Shown piece by piece: positions 17,765 through 26,516 of a stretch of DNA of 64,000 bases. Source of the stretch: Thiodiazotropha sp050291245 (GTDB lineage: Bacteria > Pseudomonadota > Gammaproteobacteria > Chromatiales > Chromatiaceae); the NCBI GenBank assembly GCA_050291245.1, contig JBNKJP010000059.1:39780-103779 (forward strand). The letters are read 5' to 3'. Numbering within the stretch: the first letter of the stretch is position 1; each line of letters begins with the position of its first letter. Under the pieces are notes generated by a model. The model did not search any database. It was not told the DNA's origin and saw nothing but the letters and a program-made list of their open reading frames with translations. Both the position numbers and the translations under genes were made by a program.

Positions 17765-20339
17765 TGTATCGTGACTCCCTCAAGTTAATATTATCGACAT
17801 AACTTTTCTGCTCCATTCTCCCGATTTTCTATCGATTCTGAAAACGAAAGTTCATCAAGTGAAGATACCAGTGAAAAACCTACTTTCGTTGATTCTGCAT
17901 TCACCAATCCAAAAAAAGATCACGTTTTTTAACTCAGGCTAAAGCTTACGATATATATTCATTTATTGGTTGCCCGAGAATCCTTAACCCGACACTAGAA
18001 TCTTGATAATTTTAATAAATGACTAGATTGTTTTCAAAATATTTTGAAAGCTGTTTTGATATATATTATTACTGTATATATTCGCACTTAAAAATGTTAA
18101 ATACCTTATTGCTTAGCAGCTGAGACTGATGAGCCTCTTTGGCCAAATATGTATTATATAGCGACTTGTAAAACACATAAAAAGTCGCGTGGGCTGTTCG
18201 ATACGAGAGATTGTAATATCGGCAATAACTTGGCACCTCCATTTACCGACAATGCTTGTTACGGTGTTCTGGCTTTATAAATAGATGTTTCCATGCTCTT
18301 CACTTGGCATTTCCATTGATTGCCGATTGATCCAAGTATCCTTCTCGGCGTGTGGATACTGCCTATCATCGCCAAGTATAGACTAAGCATGAGGTTATCT
18401 TGACAGCAATCAGGTAACAGATAGTCCGTTCATTAGTCTCTAATGAGCCTGCAATATCCTAGATTTTCATGGTTTTGCTTGCACATATGATTCGACGCAG
18501 TTGCCATTGACGCACAAGCATCGAAGAATGGTACAAAAGTATAACCCTTTAAATCCATAATTTGAAGAACTGAATACCTATTGTCAGCGTTAATCTTGCC
18601 GGGCAGACAGTTCTTGTGCGGTCCGCAATGAAGGAAGGAGTGTTAAGTTCGTCCAGAACTAGCTTCTTCTATAAAAATAGCGAAAAATAATTTGCAAGAT
18701 ACTATAAAAGTATACAATTTTGCGCCTAGATATTTTTGATTTAGATAGGGTCGAAGAACGCTTAAATAACGCTGTTAATATAATTCGAATTATTTGACAC
18801 CCGGGTTTGTAACTTAAGCAGAAGGTATAGAAAGCTCCGGCCAGCCATTTAGATCGATGTTCAATTATTTCTTTTCTCAAAATTTCCATTGTTCGAGATT
18901 GGTGATTGCTGACAAGAATGGATACACCTCACGGGGTTTCCGGCGACCTTTAAATAGACCTTCTTTGATCTTGTCGTACCGAGTAAGGTACCGACAAAAA
19001 GTACCGCCAATACCATTTTACAATGTTGGAGTTAAGAGAGCAGTTTCTCACATATAGTGCTACCATTTTTTGTGCAAATCGAAACCAGTAGTTGTATTTA
19101 TGGGACGAAGCTATAAACGCTCAGAATCCCATACTTAGGATAGACAGAAATACGGGGAAACTCTTAGCCTTCTTCGGAGAATCCACAGCTTTTTACCAAG
19201 AGCACTGATATATGTTCTAGCAAAGCACCGGGTGATACCTTTATGACGACGGTTACCATATATTTATCCGGGTATACATCTCTATTCAATCGACAATAAT
19301 CCTCTGTGTTCAGGTCGGTAGGGATAACCAACCGCACAGTATCACTCATACTGCATCAGTCCTTGTTTTCGTCTCTCTTCTAGTATAAGTGTTATTCGGA
19401 GCATCCAAATGTATAAGTATTGACAGCACCCGATGCTTACATCTACTTGTCGTGCAGCCTACGAGTCAAACTCACTCATTGAGTATTTCATGGTAGACAC
19501 GAGCACATGCCGAACCTTTCTTTTCTACCGTGAAATATTTTCTGGATCGTTGGTAGCCTCCCTCTATTTTCCCCACAGAATACTCGATCAAATCTAACGA
19601 GCAATCTGCCTGATTCTGCGCATTAGTGGCACCGCATTGACGCTTATAAAGAATTCGATAGATCTCTAACAAACAACAGTGTGAGCCACCAATCGTATCG
19701 TCAGTACAGCGCTCCAGGAATACAATCTTTATTATTTACAACCTAACTCCTTTTAGAATCTATTCGATCTTACCTTGAACCATGGAATGCACTTAAAATA
19801 CTCTTCTCAAAATCCCTGCAAATGGCGCCCTGATGAGTGGATCACCACCACAGTTAAAGACCGGTCGCAAATTTTGTGCTATTGCTCTACAACAATTCGA
19901 TATTGTCTAGGAAATTATTGCCTTCCGTGATTTTGGTATGACAACAACCCTGGATCTCGGCAGCAATCAGGTACGCAATGTAGATTACAGACACAGATAA
20001 ACCGATTCTTCTATTTCTGCGGTCGCTGGACACTCCCAAACGACCGATCGTTTTTGAGGATTGAACCAATAATATTGTCGGTTTATGTCGTGTCTTCAAT
20101 TAGAAGGATATGTCATCATCTTAAGGAACTTTAGTTTTTATTGGTAAGGCGGCTCAGCATGATAAAATAAAGTTGAACATCTAAAGGATCGTCACAAGCA
20201 CATCTTGCTGAGTTAGCGGGTTAAGCGTCAGGCCAATACAACGCTTTATACGCGACTATGGCGAAGAATTTGAAGCATTGAATGCATAGCTGCGGTATTT
20301 TGAGTCAATCTATCCAAACTAAAAAACAGTTTTTCCAAG
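17765..20339. other. 2.6-kb AT-rich region almost without coding signal
   Basis: Only short frames occur (e.g. 61 codons at 19164-19349 and 66 codons at 19472-19672, both leftward), none with a recognised family, ribosome site or coding-like composition. One decayed piece is visible: 19057-19110 (TTTTGTGCAAATCGAAACC...) resembles 20350-20405, which encodes FFGANPNLLVTSVYETAEL. The phrase CAGCAATCAGGTA also occurs twice (about 18405 and 19960). The region looks like scarred remains of former genes. The promoter of the leftward glycan operon must lie at its left edge. Confidence 0.5.
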
Positions 20340-20455
20340 AGTGATCAGTTTTTCGGTGCAAATCCAAACCTACTTGTTACTAGCGTTTATGAAACGGCGG
20401 AGCTTTATGAAGAAAAGTTAGGATTTGAAATCAAATACCAATAAATCTTCTGCTA
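20340..20455 (+). pseudogene. Gene fragment with GNAT-tail or VOC-like motif
   Basis: The frame reads FFGANPNLLVTSVYETAEL and then YEEKLGFEIKYQ, with a stop at 20453-20455. The YEEKLGF phrase is typical both of the end of GNAT acetyltransferases and of the start of VOC-fold proteins; the stop straight after it fits the former. Upstream, 20235-20300 reads IQRFIRDYGEEFEALNA and stops, so the 5' part is broken. No complete gene can be rebuilt. Confidence 0.45.
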
Positions 20456-20467
20456 AAATGACATGAT

Positions 20468-20771
20468 AGAGAAACCACAAAATCCTTTTACAAGGAAATT
20501 CTTGAATTCATCGTCATCGACATTGACCAAGAAACTTGTACCATCCAAAAAGAGGATTGCTCACTCATATTTACTGCCAATGATGCTTGAGTCGGTCACC
20601 CAACGCGCAGGTATCATCTCCAGGTTTATTACTGATATAGAATCCTACTATGAGCCCATAAAGGAAAATGCAACTAATCTATGGCCATTGCAAGAGATCC
20701 CCTATGGTGCAAAAGAGTTTAGCGCTAAGAACTACGATGGGCACTGTATTGCATTTGCACAAAAATCATGA
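20468..20771 (+). pseudogene. Frameshifted VOC-family (glyoxalase/bleomycin-resistance-like) gene
   Basis: Two frames together make one VOC protein. Codons from 20468 read FYKEILEFIVIDIDQETC and then TIQKEDCSLIFTAND, the N-terminal module. After a shift near 20585 the other frame gives FITDIESYYEPIKENA, then IPYGAKEFSAKNYDGHCIAF, the C-terminal module with the PYG-REF-DPDGH-type signature. The join is broken by the frameshift, and a start codon is lacking in the first frame. The 102-codon ORF at 20463-20771 is therefore real only in its second half. Confidence 0.65.
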
Positions 20772-20830
20772 AACCCAACCCAACAGATTTCACCCTCATA
20801 CGACGATGAACGCAATACGTATTGAACAAT

Positions 20831-21259
20831 ATGACCTATGAAATAACTCCCATAGATTTTCAAAATCACGCCCCAACAAATGACGATATCGTTGAATATA
20901 TTGAACGCAATTCTTCACAAAAAGTCAGAATTGTAAAAAGGGAATTTCCCGGTCAGTTCAGTATATTCTTTGAGTCCTACCCAAACGATATATTACAATT
21001 CAGCAGAAAAGAAAATGGCATAACGATTTCTGGAAATTCTGCGGCCGCTCCAGCTTTAAGCACAATACTCTATTCAGCCTTGGTATCGTTGGGCGGCGAT
21101 CAGAAATCTGAAATACCCCTAGTTCAATTTCCTGTATCTGATAAATACATTGAGAAAACTAATCGCAAAATTCGACTTTCCCTAAATATATTTTCTACCA
21201 TTGTTTGGACCGTGCTACTAGTTCTTGCTTCATTACTTTTCTTTCTGCTCTTTGCGTAA
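20831..21259 (+). CDS. Hypothetical protein with C-terminal membrane anchor
   Basis: A 142-residue protein that I do not recognise. The first 110 residues are polar and mixed alpha/beta (YEITPIDFQNHAP... GQFSIFFESYPNDI). The last 25 are a single hydrophobic helix (IFSTIVWTVLLVLASLLFFLLFA), so it is probably tail-anchored in the inner membrane with the rest in the cytoplasm. ATG 20831 is preferred over TTG 20822, though neither has a good ribosome site. It lies among decayed genes and may be a recent arrival. Confidence 0.55.
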   Translation: MTYEITPIDFQNHAPTNDDIVEYIERNSSQKVRIVKREFPGQFSIFFESYPNDILQFSRKENGITISGNSAAAPALSTILYSALVSLGGDQKSEIPLVQFPVSDKYIEKTNRKIRLSLNIFSTIVWTVLLVLASLLFFLLFA

Positions 21260-21398
21260 ACCAGCACTAATACAATAAACGTCAACGATTCTAATTCAGA
21301 GATTGCAACGGCCGCATCTGTTGCAACTCACCCCGTTGATACTCTATGGAATGTTAAAACAGAGAAATTATCGATCTTTACAACTGAGGCGACTATGA

Positions 21399-21570
21399 AA
21401 CCGCACCAACACCGGGGAATATCTGCTGGAACACGTCAATAAATATCCCACCCCACGTCCATACAATCTATCCGGCAGCTATAACAGGGTTGAAATAATT
21501 TATCTTAATCTTGCTGACTATCGAGCTGCGGAACAAACATTAAGGTACAAGCCTGGTATTTCGCCGCATG
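21399..21570 (+). pseudogene. Unrecognised gene fragment
   Basis: After TGA at 21396 the frame reads NTGEYLLEHVNKYPTPRPYN and then RVEIIYLNLADYRAAEQTLR, with amphipathic, TPR-like helices and coding-like composition. It has no start codon and runs into the 3' end of the opposite gene. Probably the tail of a lost gene. Confidence 0.35.
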
Positions 21571-21583
21571 AAACATCGGGATT

Positions 21584-22444
21584 CTATTTCAAATCCACCC
21601 TGCCCTGCTTGTCCAATGGGATGTGAAAGGATTTCAGGATGGGATTCGAGCTGGATGCCTGCACAGACCCACTGAGGTCGTAGTTAACGTGCTGGCCCAG
21701 GAGTGCCGTATAGAGCCCTTTGCCTGCCTGGGCGAAGTTGAGCTTGAGGGGCAGCGTGAAACGACCCCGCCCGTTGCGTTGAACCTGCATGCCATTGTTC
21801 ACCAACCCGCTGCCCAGATTGAAACCATTGAGTTTTAAATTGTAGTCCAGCTTATTGAGCATCAGGGAGAAGGCATTGGGATTATCTACTTCCAGTTCAA
21901 GTTGTAGTGTTGCTCCACTCAGGGTCAGCTGTCGTACATCGACCGAGCGCAGACTCACCGAGGGTACTTCGGGAATTGGAACCCGGCCTTTGTAGTTCAC
22001 CGGTACCTTGACCCGCCCCAACAGGGGCACCTCGAAGCCCATCCCCATATCGAGCTCATACCCGACCTCACGAGCGTTTTTAAGCCGAGCGTAGCTATTG
22101 CTTAGTTGCTGAAAACCCAACCTTACCGGTACTTGCACCTGGCTGTTGCCCTTGGCCGCCAATTGCATACCCATCGGCTGATCACCCCGCAGAAAAGAGC
22201 TACCCTGCAGTTTCAGATCATAGTCAAGGCTGGCCAATGAGATACCTACCGGATTGGGATTATCGACCCCCACATCGAACACCAGGTTGACCCCGTCCAA
22301 ATCAAGCCCGGTTAATCTCAAACCCTTTACGGAGGCTGTGGGTTTCTGTCCCTCCAGGACCTGTCCGACCTGATCCAGGGTGGTGCAACTGGTGGCCAGA
22401 AACAGTGGAATCAAGATGACGAATAGCAACAGGGGTTGTTTCAT
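21584..22444 (-). CDS. LEA14-like (WHy domain) lipoprotein
   Basis: A 286-residue exported lipoprotein. The signal is MKQPLLLFVILIPLFLATSC, with the lipid-bearing Cys next to ATS. Two tandem LEA14/WHy domains follow: each has a strand pair like LTGLDLDGVNLVFDVGVDNPNPVGI (first) and the similar SGATLQLELEVDNPNAFSLML (second). These domains are known from desiccation-related plant proteins and from bacterial envelope lipoproteins; the ligand is unknown. GGAG lies 7 nt before ATG 22444, which rules out the start 12 codons upstream. Confidence 0.8.
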   Translation of the reverse strand: MKQPLLLFVILIPLFLATSCTTLDQVGQVLEGQKPTASVKGLRLTGLDLDGVNLVFDVGVDNPNPVGISLASLDYDLKLQGSSFLRGDQPMGMQLAAKGNSQVQVPVRLGFQQLSNSYARLKNAREVGYELDMGMGFEVPLLGRVKVPVNYKGRVPIPEVPSVSLRSVDVRQLTLSGATLQLELEVDNPNAFSLMLNKLDYNLKLNGFNLGSGLVNNGMQVQRNGRGRFTLPLKLNFAQAGKGLYTALLGQHVNYDLSGSVQASSSNPILKSFHIPLDKQGRVDLK

Positions 22445-22532
22445 TGGGTACTCCGTGCGGCATTTCATAAGGGTGGCCACAGATCATAGCAACTGACGGC
22501 GCTCCGGCAAGGGTGATCATCACACACCATGA

Positions 22533-23270
22533 TCAGTGTCCGGGATGCTTTCGGGTTATCAATCTGCGCCCACCGATCAGCAACGGTACCAGCAGCCCAA
22601 TGCCCATAGCGCCACCGCCCCCATAGGCGTCATCCTCGTCCCGATAACTGTCCTCAAGGGGCAGTACAGCCAGATCCCGATCTTCATAGGGCCCATAGTT
22701 GACCATCAGAAGGTCGAAGTCCGCATCATACAGCTCGATCAATACGTCGTAGTAACCCGTGGGATAGCCATCGAGCAACCGGGTCACCACCTCGTATCGG
22801 TCATCGGCCGTAGAACCGACTATCGGGAATACATCCGTGGTGTAGAGGTGGTTCCACTGACCACCCTCAAGACTCAGGTGGATTTTGGCATAGACCCAGG
22901 CATCACCACTCGAGACATCCGGATCGAAACTGACCCGAATACGGTGATAAAAGCCATCATCGTCTTCATCTCTGCTCAGCTCAATGGCCGCATCGTAGAT
23001 GCTGAACGAGCGCCCGTTCGGATGGGCCAGGGTCCGCTGCATCATCGCTGATTCGCCTTCGATGCCCACACCGATCAGTGGCTCGGCTTCGTCGAGGGGA
23101 GCCCGGTCGAGGGGTTGCGTGTAGTCCTCGGGAGCATTCACAACCGCTCCCTCCACCGACTGAGAATAGCGCGGCGGCGACGCTTCCGCCCACGCGCCCT
23201 GTCCCTGGCTCAATAAACACAGCAATACCAGCAGGCGGAGCCAGGGGTTCTGTCTTTCAATGTTCGACAT
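22533..23270 (-). CDS. Choice-of-anchor-H-like protein with GlyGly-CTERM-like tail
   Basis: A 245-residue exported protein. It has an N-terminal signal peptide (WLRLLVLLCLLSQGQGAWAEA), a strand-rich middle with WVYAKIHLSLEGGQWNHLY and GYPTGYYDVLIELYDAD, and a tail of Gly-rich linker (AYGGGGAMG), one hydrophobic helix and a basic end (GGRRLITRKH). That tail is the GlyGly-CTERM pattern recognised by rhombosortase, which would anchor or release the protein at the surface. No rhombosortase gene is in the window. Function of the middle domain is unknown. Confidence 0.7.
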   Translation of the reverse strand: MSNIERQNPWLRLLVLLCLLSQGQGAWAEASPPRYSQSVEGAVVNAPEDYTQPLDRAPLDEAEPLIGVGIEGESAMMQRTLAHPNGRSFSIYDAAIELSRDEDDDGFYHRIRVSFDPDVSSGDAWVYAKIHLSLEGGQWNHLYTTDVFPIVGSTADDRYEVVTRLLDGYPTGYYDVLIELYDADFDLLMVNYGPYEDRDLAVLPLEDSYRDEDDAYGGGGAMGIGLLVPLLIGGRRLITRKHPGH

Positions 23271-23282
23271 GACACCGCTCCT

Positions 23283-23588
23283 TCAATCCCATCGATGTCC
23301 GGAACCCTGCCGGCCGGAGCTCCTGCGATCGTGATGGTGATCGCGTCTGTTACGCTCCCGGGACGGATAGCCAAAGCTCTCATGCCGGCGATATTCACGA
23401 TGACGATAGTAGGGATCGGGACGCTCACGGTAGCTGTGATGATGATCGTTGTGGCCTAGGCTCAGCCCCAGGAACACACCACTGATCAACCCAACCGGAA
23501 AGTCTAAGTCGTCGTGTGCCTGGGCGCTGCTCCCGATGGTCAGGGAAACGGCCAGGAAGGTCGCGACAAACATTGTTTTGAATTTCAT
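23283..23588 (-). CDS. Small exported His/Arg-rich protein
   Basis: A 101-residue protein with a standard signal peptide (KFKTMFVATFLAVSLTIGSSAQAH) and a mature part dominated by His, Arg, Tyr and Asp (NDHHHSYRERPDPYYRHREY, DHHHDRR). Metal binding in the periplasm is an inference from composition. AAAGGAGA before ATG 23588 fixes the start. The promoter region at 23620-23653 is almost the same as that of a similar small His-rich exported protein at 32284-32577, so the two are probably controlled by one regulator. Confidence 0.7.
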   Translation of the reverse strand: MKFKTMFVATFLAVSLTIGSSAQAHDDLDFPVGLISGVFLGLSLGHNDHHHSYRERPDPYYRHREYRRHESFGYPSRERNRRDHHHDRRSSGRQGSGHRWD

Positions 23589-23619
23589 GATTTCGTCTCC
23601 TTTACTGAGTTTCAATCTC

Positions 23620-23653
23620 AGCTTAGGGAGACTTGACTGAACGGCTGCTGAAC
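23620..23653 (-). promoter_or_regulatory. Promoter with TTCAG-N6-TTCAG direct repeat for the His-rich protein
   Basis: On the minus strand: GTTCAG (23653-23648), 5 nt, GTTCAG (23642-23637), 11 nt, then a -10-like TAAGCT (23625-23620). The 11-bp repeat period and the 11-nt distance to the -10 are the layout used by OmpR/PhoB-type response regulators. The same layout occurs at 32610-32643. Confidence 0.7.
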
Positions 23654-23831
23654 GGCGGGCACTTGAGCAGCCGTGCCTTCGATTCCAACCTATTGAACAG
23701 ATGCACGGTTACATAAAGCCCTTTAAGTACAGGACATTGCTAGTGATACAAGAAGAAGACCGGATTTTCCGGTACAGCCGGCAAATCCTGGTTAAGAACT
23801 GTTGGGGACACCGTACCCGAGGGTTATCGGG

Positions 23832-25274
23832 TCAGGTCTGCACCAGAAGCCAGGCCGCCATGCCAAGAAAGATCAGGAAACCCAGAGTATCGGTGATACC
23901 GGTCAACAGGATGCTGCTGCCCAGGGCGGGGTCCTGCCCCATTCGTTTAAGCCCCACCGGAATCAGCACTCCGGCGAGGGAAGCCAGGAGCAGGTTCATT
24001 ACCATGGCACCCAGCATCACCCCACCCAGCATTGGCTGGCCGTAGATCCCCCATATCACCAAGCCCATCAGCCCTCCCCAAAGCAAACCGTTCATCAACC
24101 CGATACTCAGCTCTTTACCCAGTAAACGGGGAAAATTGCCCCGCTCGACCTGTCCCATGCTGAGCCCGCGAATCACCAGCGCCAGGGTCTGGTTGCCGGT
24201 GTTGCCTCCGACACTTGCGGCTATCGGCAGCAGGGCGGCCAGCGCCACCACCTGAGCGATGATGTGTTCAAACTGGCCGATAATGCGTGAGGCGACAAAG
24301 GCGATCAGCAGGTTCAACCCCAACCAGGGCCAGCGGTTGCGCGCCGAGTGCCAGATCGGCGCGAACAGGTCTTCTCCCTCCCGCAGGCCCGCCTGGGCCA
24401 GCAGGTCCCGCTGGGAAGCCTCATGCACATAGTCGAGCACCGCGTCCACCAGCAGGTATCCCACCGGCTGGTTGTGCGCATTGACCACCGGTGCGGCGAT
24501 CAGGTCGTATCGCTCGAAGGCGCTGGCTGCGTCGCTGGCGGGGTCACTGGTATGAAACACGACGGGTTGTCGGTGCATCACCTCACCGACAAGGGTCTCT
24601 CCCGGGTGGGTGAGAATCGCCTCCAGCTCCAGGGTACCTTGCAAGGTGTTCTGCCGATCCACCACCAGCAACGGTGCCGAGGCCGCCGGCAGCCGCTCAC
24701 GACGTCGCAGGAATCGCAGCACCACATCCAAACTATTATCCTCGCGGACCGCGAGGAAATCGAAGTCCATGATGGCGCCCACCGTATCTTCCGGAAAGCC
24801 CAGGGCAGACTGAACCCGTTCCAGATCCTGATGCTCAAGGCTGGCAAGCAACTCCGGCACCATCTGCTGGGGTAAGTCAGGGACCAGTTCGGCGATGTCA
24901 TCGCTATCCAGATGCCCGGCGGCCTTGAGAATCTCGCCCCGGTCCATAGTCGCCAGCAGGCTGTCACGCACCGCATCCGAGACTTCCAGCAGCACTGCGC
25001 CATCCAGGGCCGTGTCAACCAGTTCCCAAAGGGTACCGCGTCGTTCCAAGGGCTGTCGCTCCAGGACATAGGCAATGTCGGCGGGATGCAGTTGGTTGAT
25101 CTGACGGCGCAGTTCATTGGCCTGCTGCTTGGCCACCAGCCCCTGCACCAAATCATGGCGGCGCATCTGCTGTTTGGTAACCAGGGAGGAGATAAGCGCC
25201 TGCTTATCCATCAACTCATTAATATGAGTGAGGATTGATTGAAGGTTTTTATGCTGTTGGGTGGTTTGCGGCAT
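23832..25274 (-). CDS. mgtE: MgtE family magnesium transporter
   Basis: A 480-residue Mg2+ channel/transporter of the inner membrane with the full family layout: an N-terminal helical domain (LHPADIAYVLERQPLERR, about residues 60-80), two CBS domains (about 150-280, with VGEVMHRQPVVFHTSDP), a linker helix, and five transmembrane helices carrying the pore-lining signature ASVGGNTGNQTLALVIRGL. Mg2+ bound to the N and CBS domains gates the pore in homologues. It stands alone, reading leftward, with no clear operon partner. Confidence 0.95.
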   Translation of the reverse strand: MPQTTQQHKNLQSILTHINELMDKQALISSLVTKQQMRRHDLVQGLVAKQQANELRRQINQLHPADIAYVLERQPLERRGTLWELVDTALDGAVLLEVSDAVRDSLLATMDRGEILKAAGHLDSDDIAELVPDLPQQMVPELLASLEHQDLERVQSALGFPEDTVGAIMDFDFLAVREDNSLDVVLRFLRRRERLPAASAPLLVVDRQNTLQGTLELEAILTHPGETLVGEVMHRQPVVFHTSDPASDAASAFERYDLIAAPVVNAHNQPVGYLLVDAVLDYVHEASQRDLLAQAGLREGEDLFAPIWHSARNRWPWLGLNLLIAFVASRIIGQFEHIIAQVVALAALLPIAASVGGNTGNQTLALVIRGLSMGQVERGNFPRLLGKELSIGLMNGLLWGGLMGLVIWGIYGQPMLGGVMLGAMVMNLLLASLAGVLIPVGLKRMGQDPALGSSILLTGITDTLGFLIFLGMAAWLLVQT

Positions 25275-25383
25275 GACGCCCTCTGATCACAGGTATCACC
25301 CGGCAAGTCACGGATCGCGCCGGCTCATGATTTTGCATCCTATTCGGATCCGGTCGACCACTCAAATCCACAATAATTCCCCC

Positions 25384-25410
25384 TCAAGAACCTGAGATCT
25401 TTGCCGATGA
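25384..25410 (+). promoter_or_regulatory. Sigma-28 (FliA) promoter for the binding-protein/chemoreceptor pair
   Basis: TCAA at 25384-25387, exactly 15 nt, then GCCGATGA at 25403-25410. This matches the sigma-28 consensus (TCAA(G)-type -35 as in pseudomonads) with two mismatches at the end of the -10. Transcription should start near 25418, ahead of the ATG at 25491. Confidence 0.65.
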
Positions 25411-25490
25411 CCCTCAAAGACGGAATATCCAGCCGTCATAAAACGGATCGGTACACGGATACACTCTACAGAAAATCAAGGAGTAAGATC

Positions 25491-26372
25491 ATGTCTCGGA
25501 AGATCTTCAGGCTGGCCGCGTTTTGGGTGCTGTTCATGCTTCTGGCGTCCAACGCATCATCTCAGGAATGGAAACTCGGGGTCCTGGCCCCCCGAGGGGA
25601 ACTCAAGGCCAGCGCACGCTGGCAGGCACTCGCCGAGCATCTGCAACAACAACTGGGCAGTCCCGTAAAGCTCGTCCCCCTGCCTCCGGCCCGGGTGATC
25701 GCCGCCGCGGACGGTGGCGACATCGATTTTCTGCTGTCTCATTCACCCCATACCGTGTATGTCGCCGAGAAGCTGGGCGCCCGGGTTCTGGCCACGCTGA
25801 ACCCACCGGCCGGACCGAGGTTCGGAGGCGTCATCATCTCCAAAAAAGGCAGCGGCATACGATCCGCCGAGGACCTGCGCGGTAAACAGGTCATGTCGCT
25901 CAAGTTCAAGGCCGCGGCTGGTGCCTACATCTTCCAGACCCACCACCTGATGGAGAAGGGTATCGACCCGCACAAGGATTTTGCCTCGATCCGCGAAGGC
26001 AAGAAGCAGGATGACCTGGTTCTGGCCGTTAAGAACGGGTTGATCGACGCCGCGTTTGTGCGCACCGGCCTGCTGGAGAGTATGGAACGCGAGGGTAAGA
26101 TCAAATTGGCGGAATTCGAGATCGTGGATAATCGCCAGGATCCGGACTTCCCCCTGGTACACAGCACGGAACTCTACCCGGAATGGTGTCTCTCGGCCTT
26201 ACCCAGCGTAACCGCCGAAGATGCGGAGCGAATGACACAAACCGTTCTGCAGATCGGTCCGGACCTGGAGGCGGCGGGCAAGGCGCGTATCCAGGGGTTC
26301 GTCACTCCCGTGCCTCTCGACGGAATCACCCAGGCACTCAAATCCCTGCATATCGCGCCGTACAATATTTAA
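25491..26372 (+). CDS. PhnD-like periplasmic binding protein, probable chemoreceptor partner
   Basis: A 293-residue exported protein of the PhnD/phosphate-phosphonate binding family. The signal peptide is KIFRLAAFWVLFMLLASNAS; the family features follow: LGVLAPRGELKASARWQALAEHL cut by a short loop, then FLLSHSPHTVYVAEK, the ligand-loop GSGIRSAEDLRGKQVMSLKF, and GLIDAAFVRTGLLE. AAGGAGT before ATG 25491 fixes the start; the ORF is open 30 codons further upstream. No ABC permease or ATPase genes adjoin. Instead a chemoreceptor follows 144 bp downstream and a FliA promoter lies upstream, so it may present its ligand to that receptor (inference). Confidence 0.8.
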   Translation: MSRKIFRLAAFWVLFMLLASNASSQEWKLGVLAPRGELKASARWQALAEHLQQQLGSPVKLVPLPPARVIAAADGGDIDFLLSHSPHTVYVAEKLGARVLATLNPPAGPRFGGVIISKKGSGIRSAEDLRGKQVMSLKFKAAAGAYIFQTHHLMEKGIDPHKDFASIREGKKQDDLVLAVKNGLIDAAFVRTGLLESMEREGKIKLAEFEIVDNRQDPDFPLVHSTELYPEWCLSALPSVTAEDAERMTQTVLQIGPDLEAAGKARIQGFVTPVPLDGITQALKSLHIAPYNI

Positions 26373-26516
26373 CCGGCATATTCCGGAAAGCAGGTTCCAT
26401 GAGAGTGAATCCGGCAAGACAAGGCGGCTTTGCAATGGTGCAAGGTCGCCCCCGTCCAGCCACATCATCAGACTGCATTCTGATGAAACTTCGCCCCTTT
26501 TCAGCATAGGAATTCG

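Noticed and set aside
18659..18889. 76-codon leftward frame in the coding-poor region
   Set aside because: No ribosome site, no family, composition like the surrounding AT-rich DNA.
23832..24125. Short plus-strand frames opposite mgtE
   Set aside because: Antisense shadows; mgtE has all family domains.
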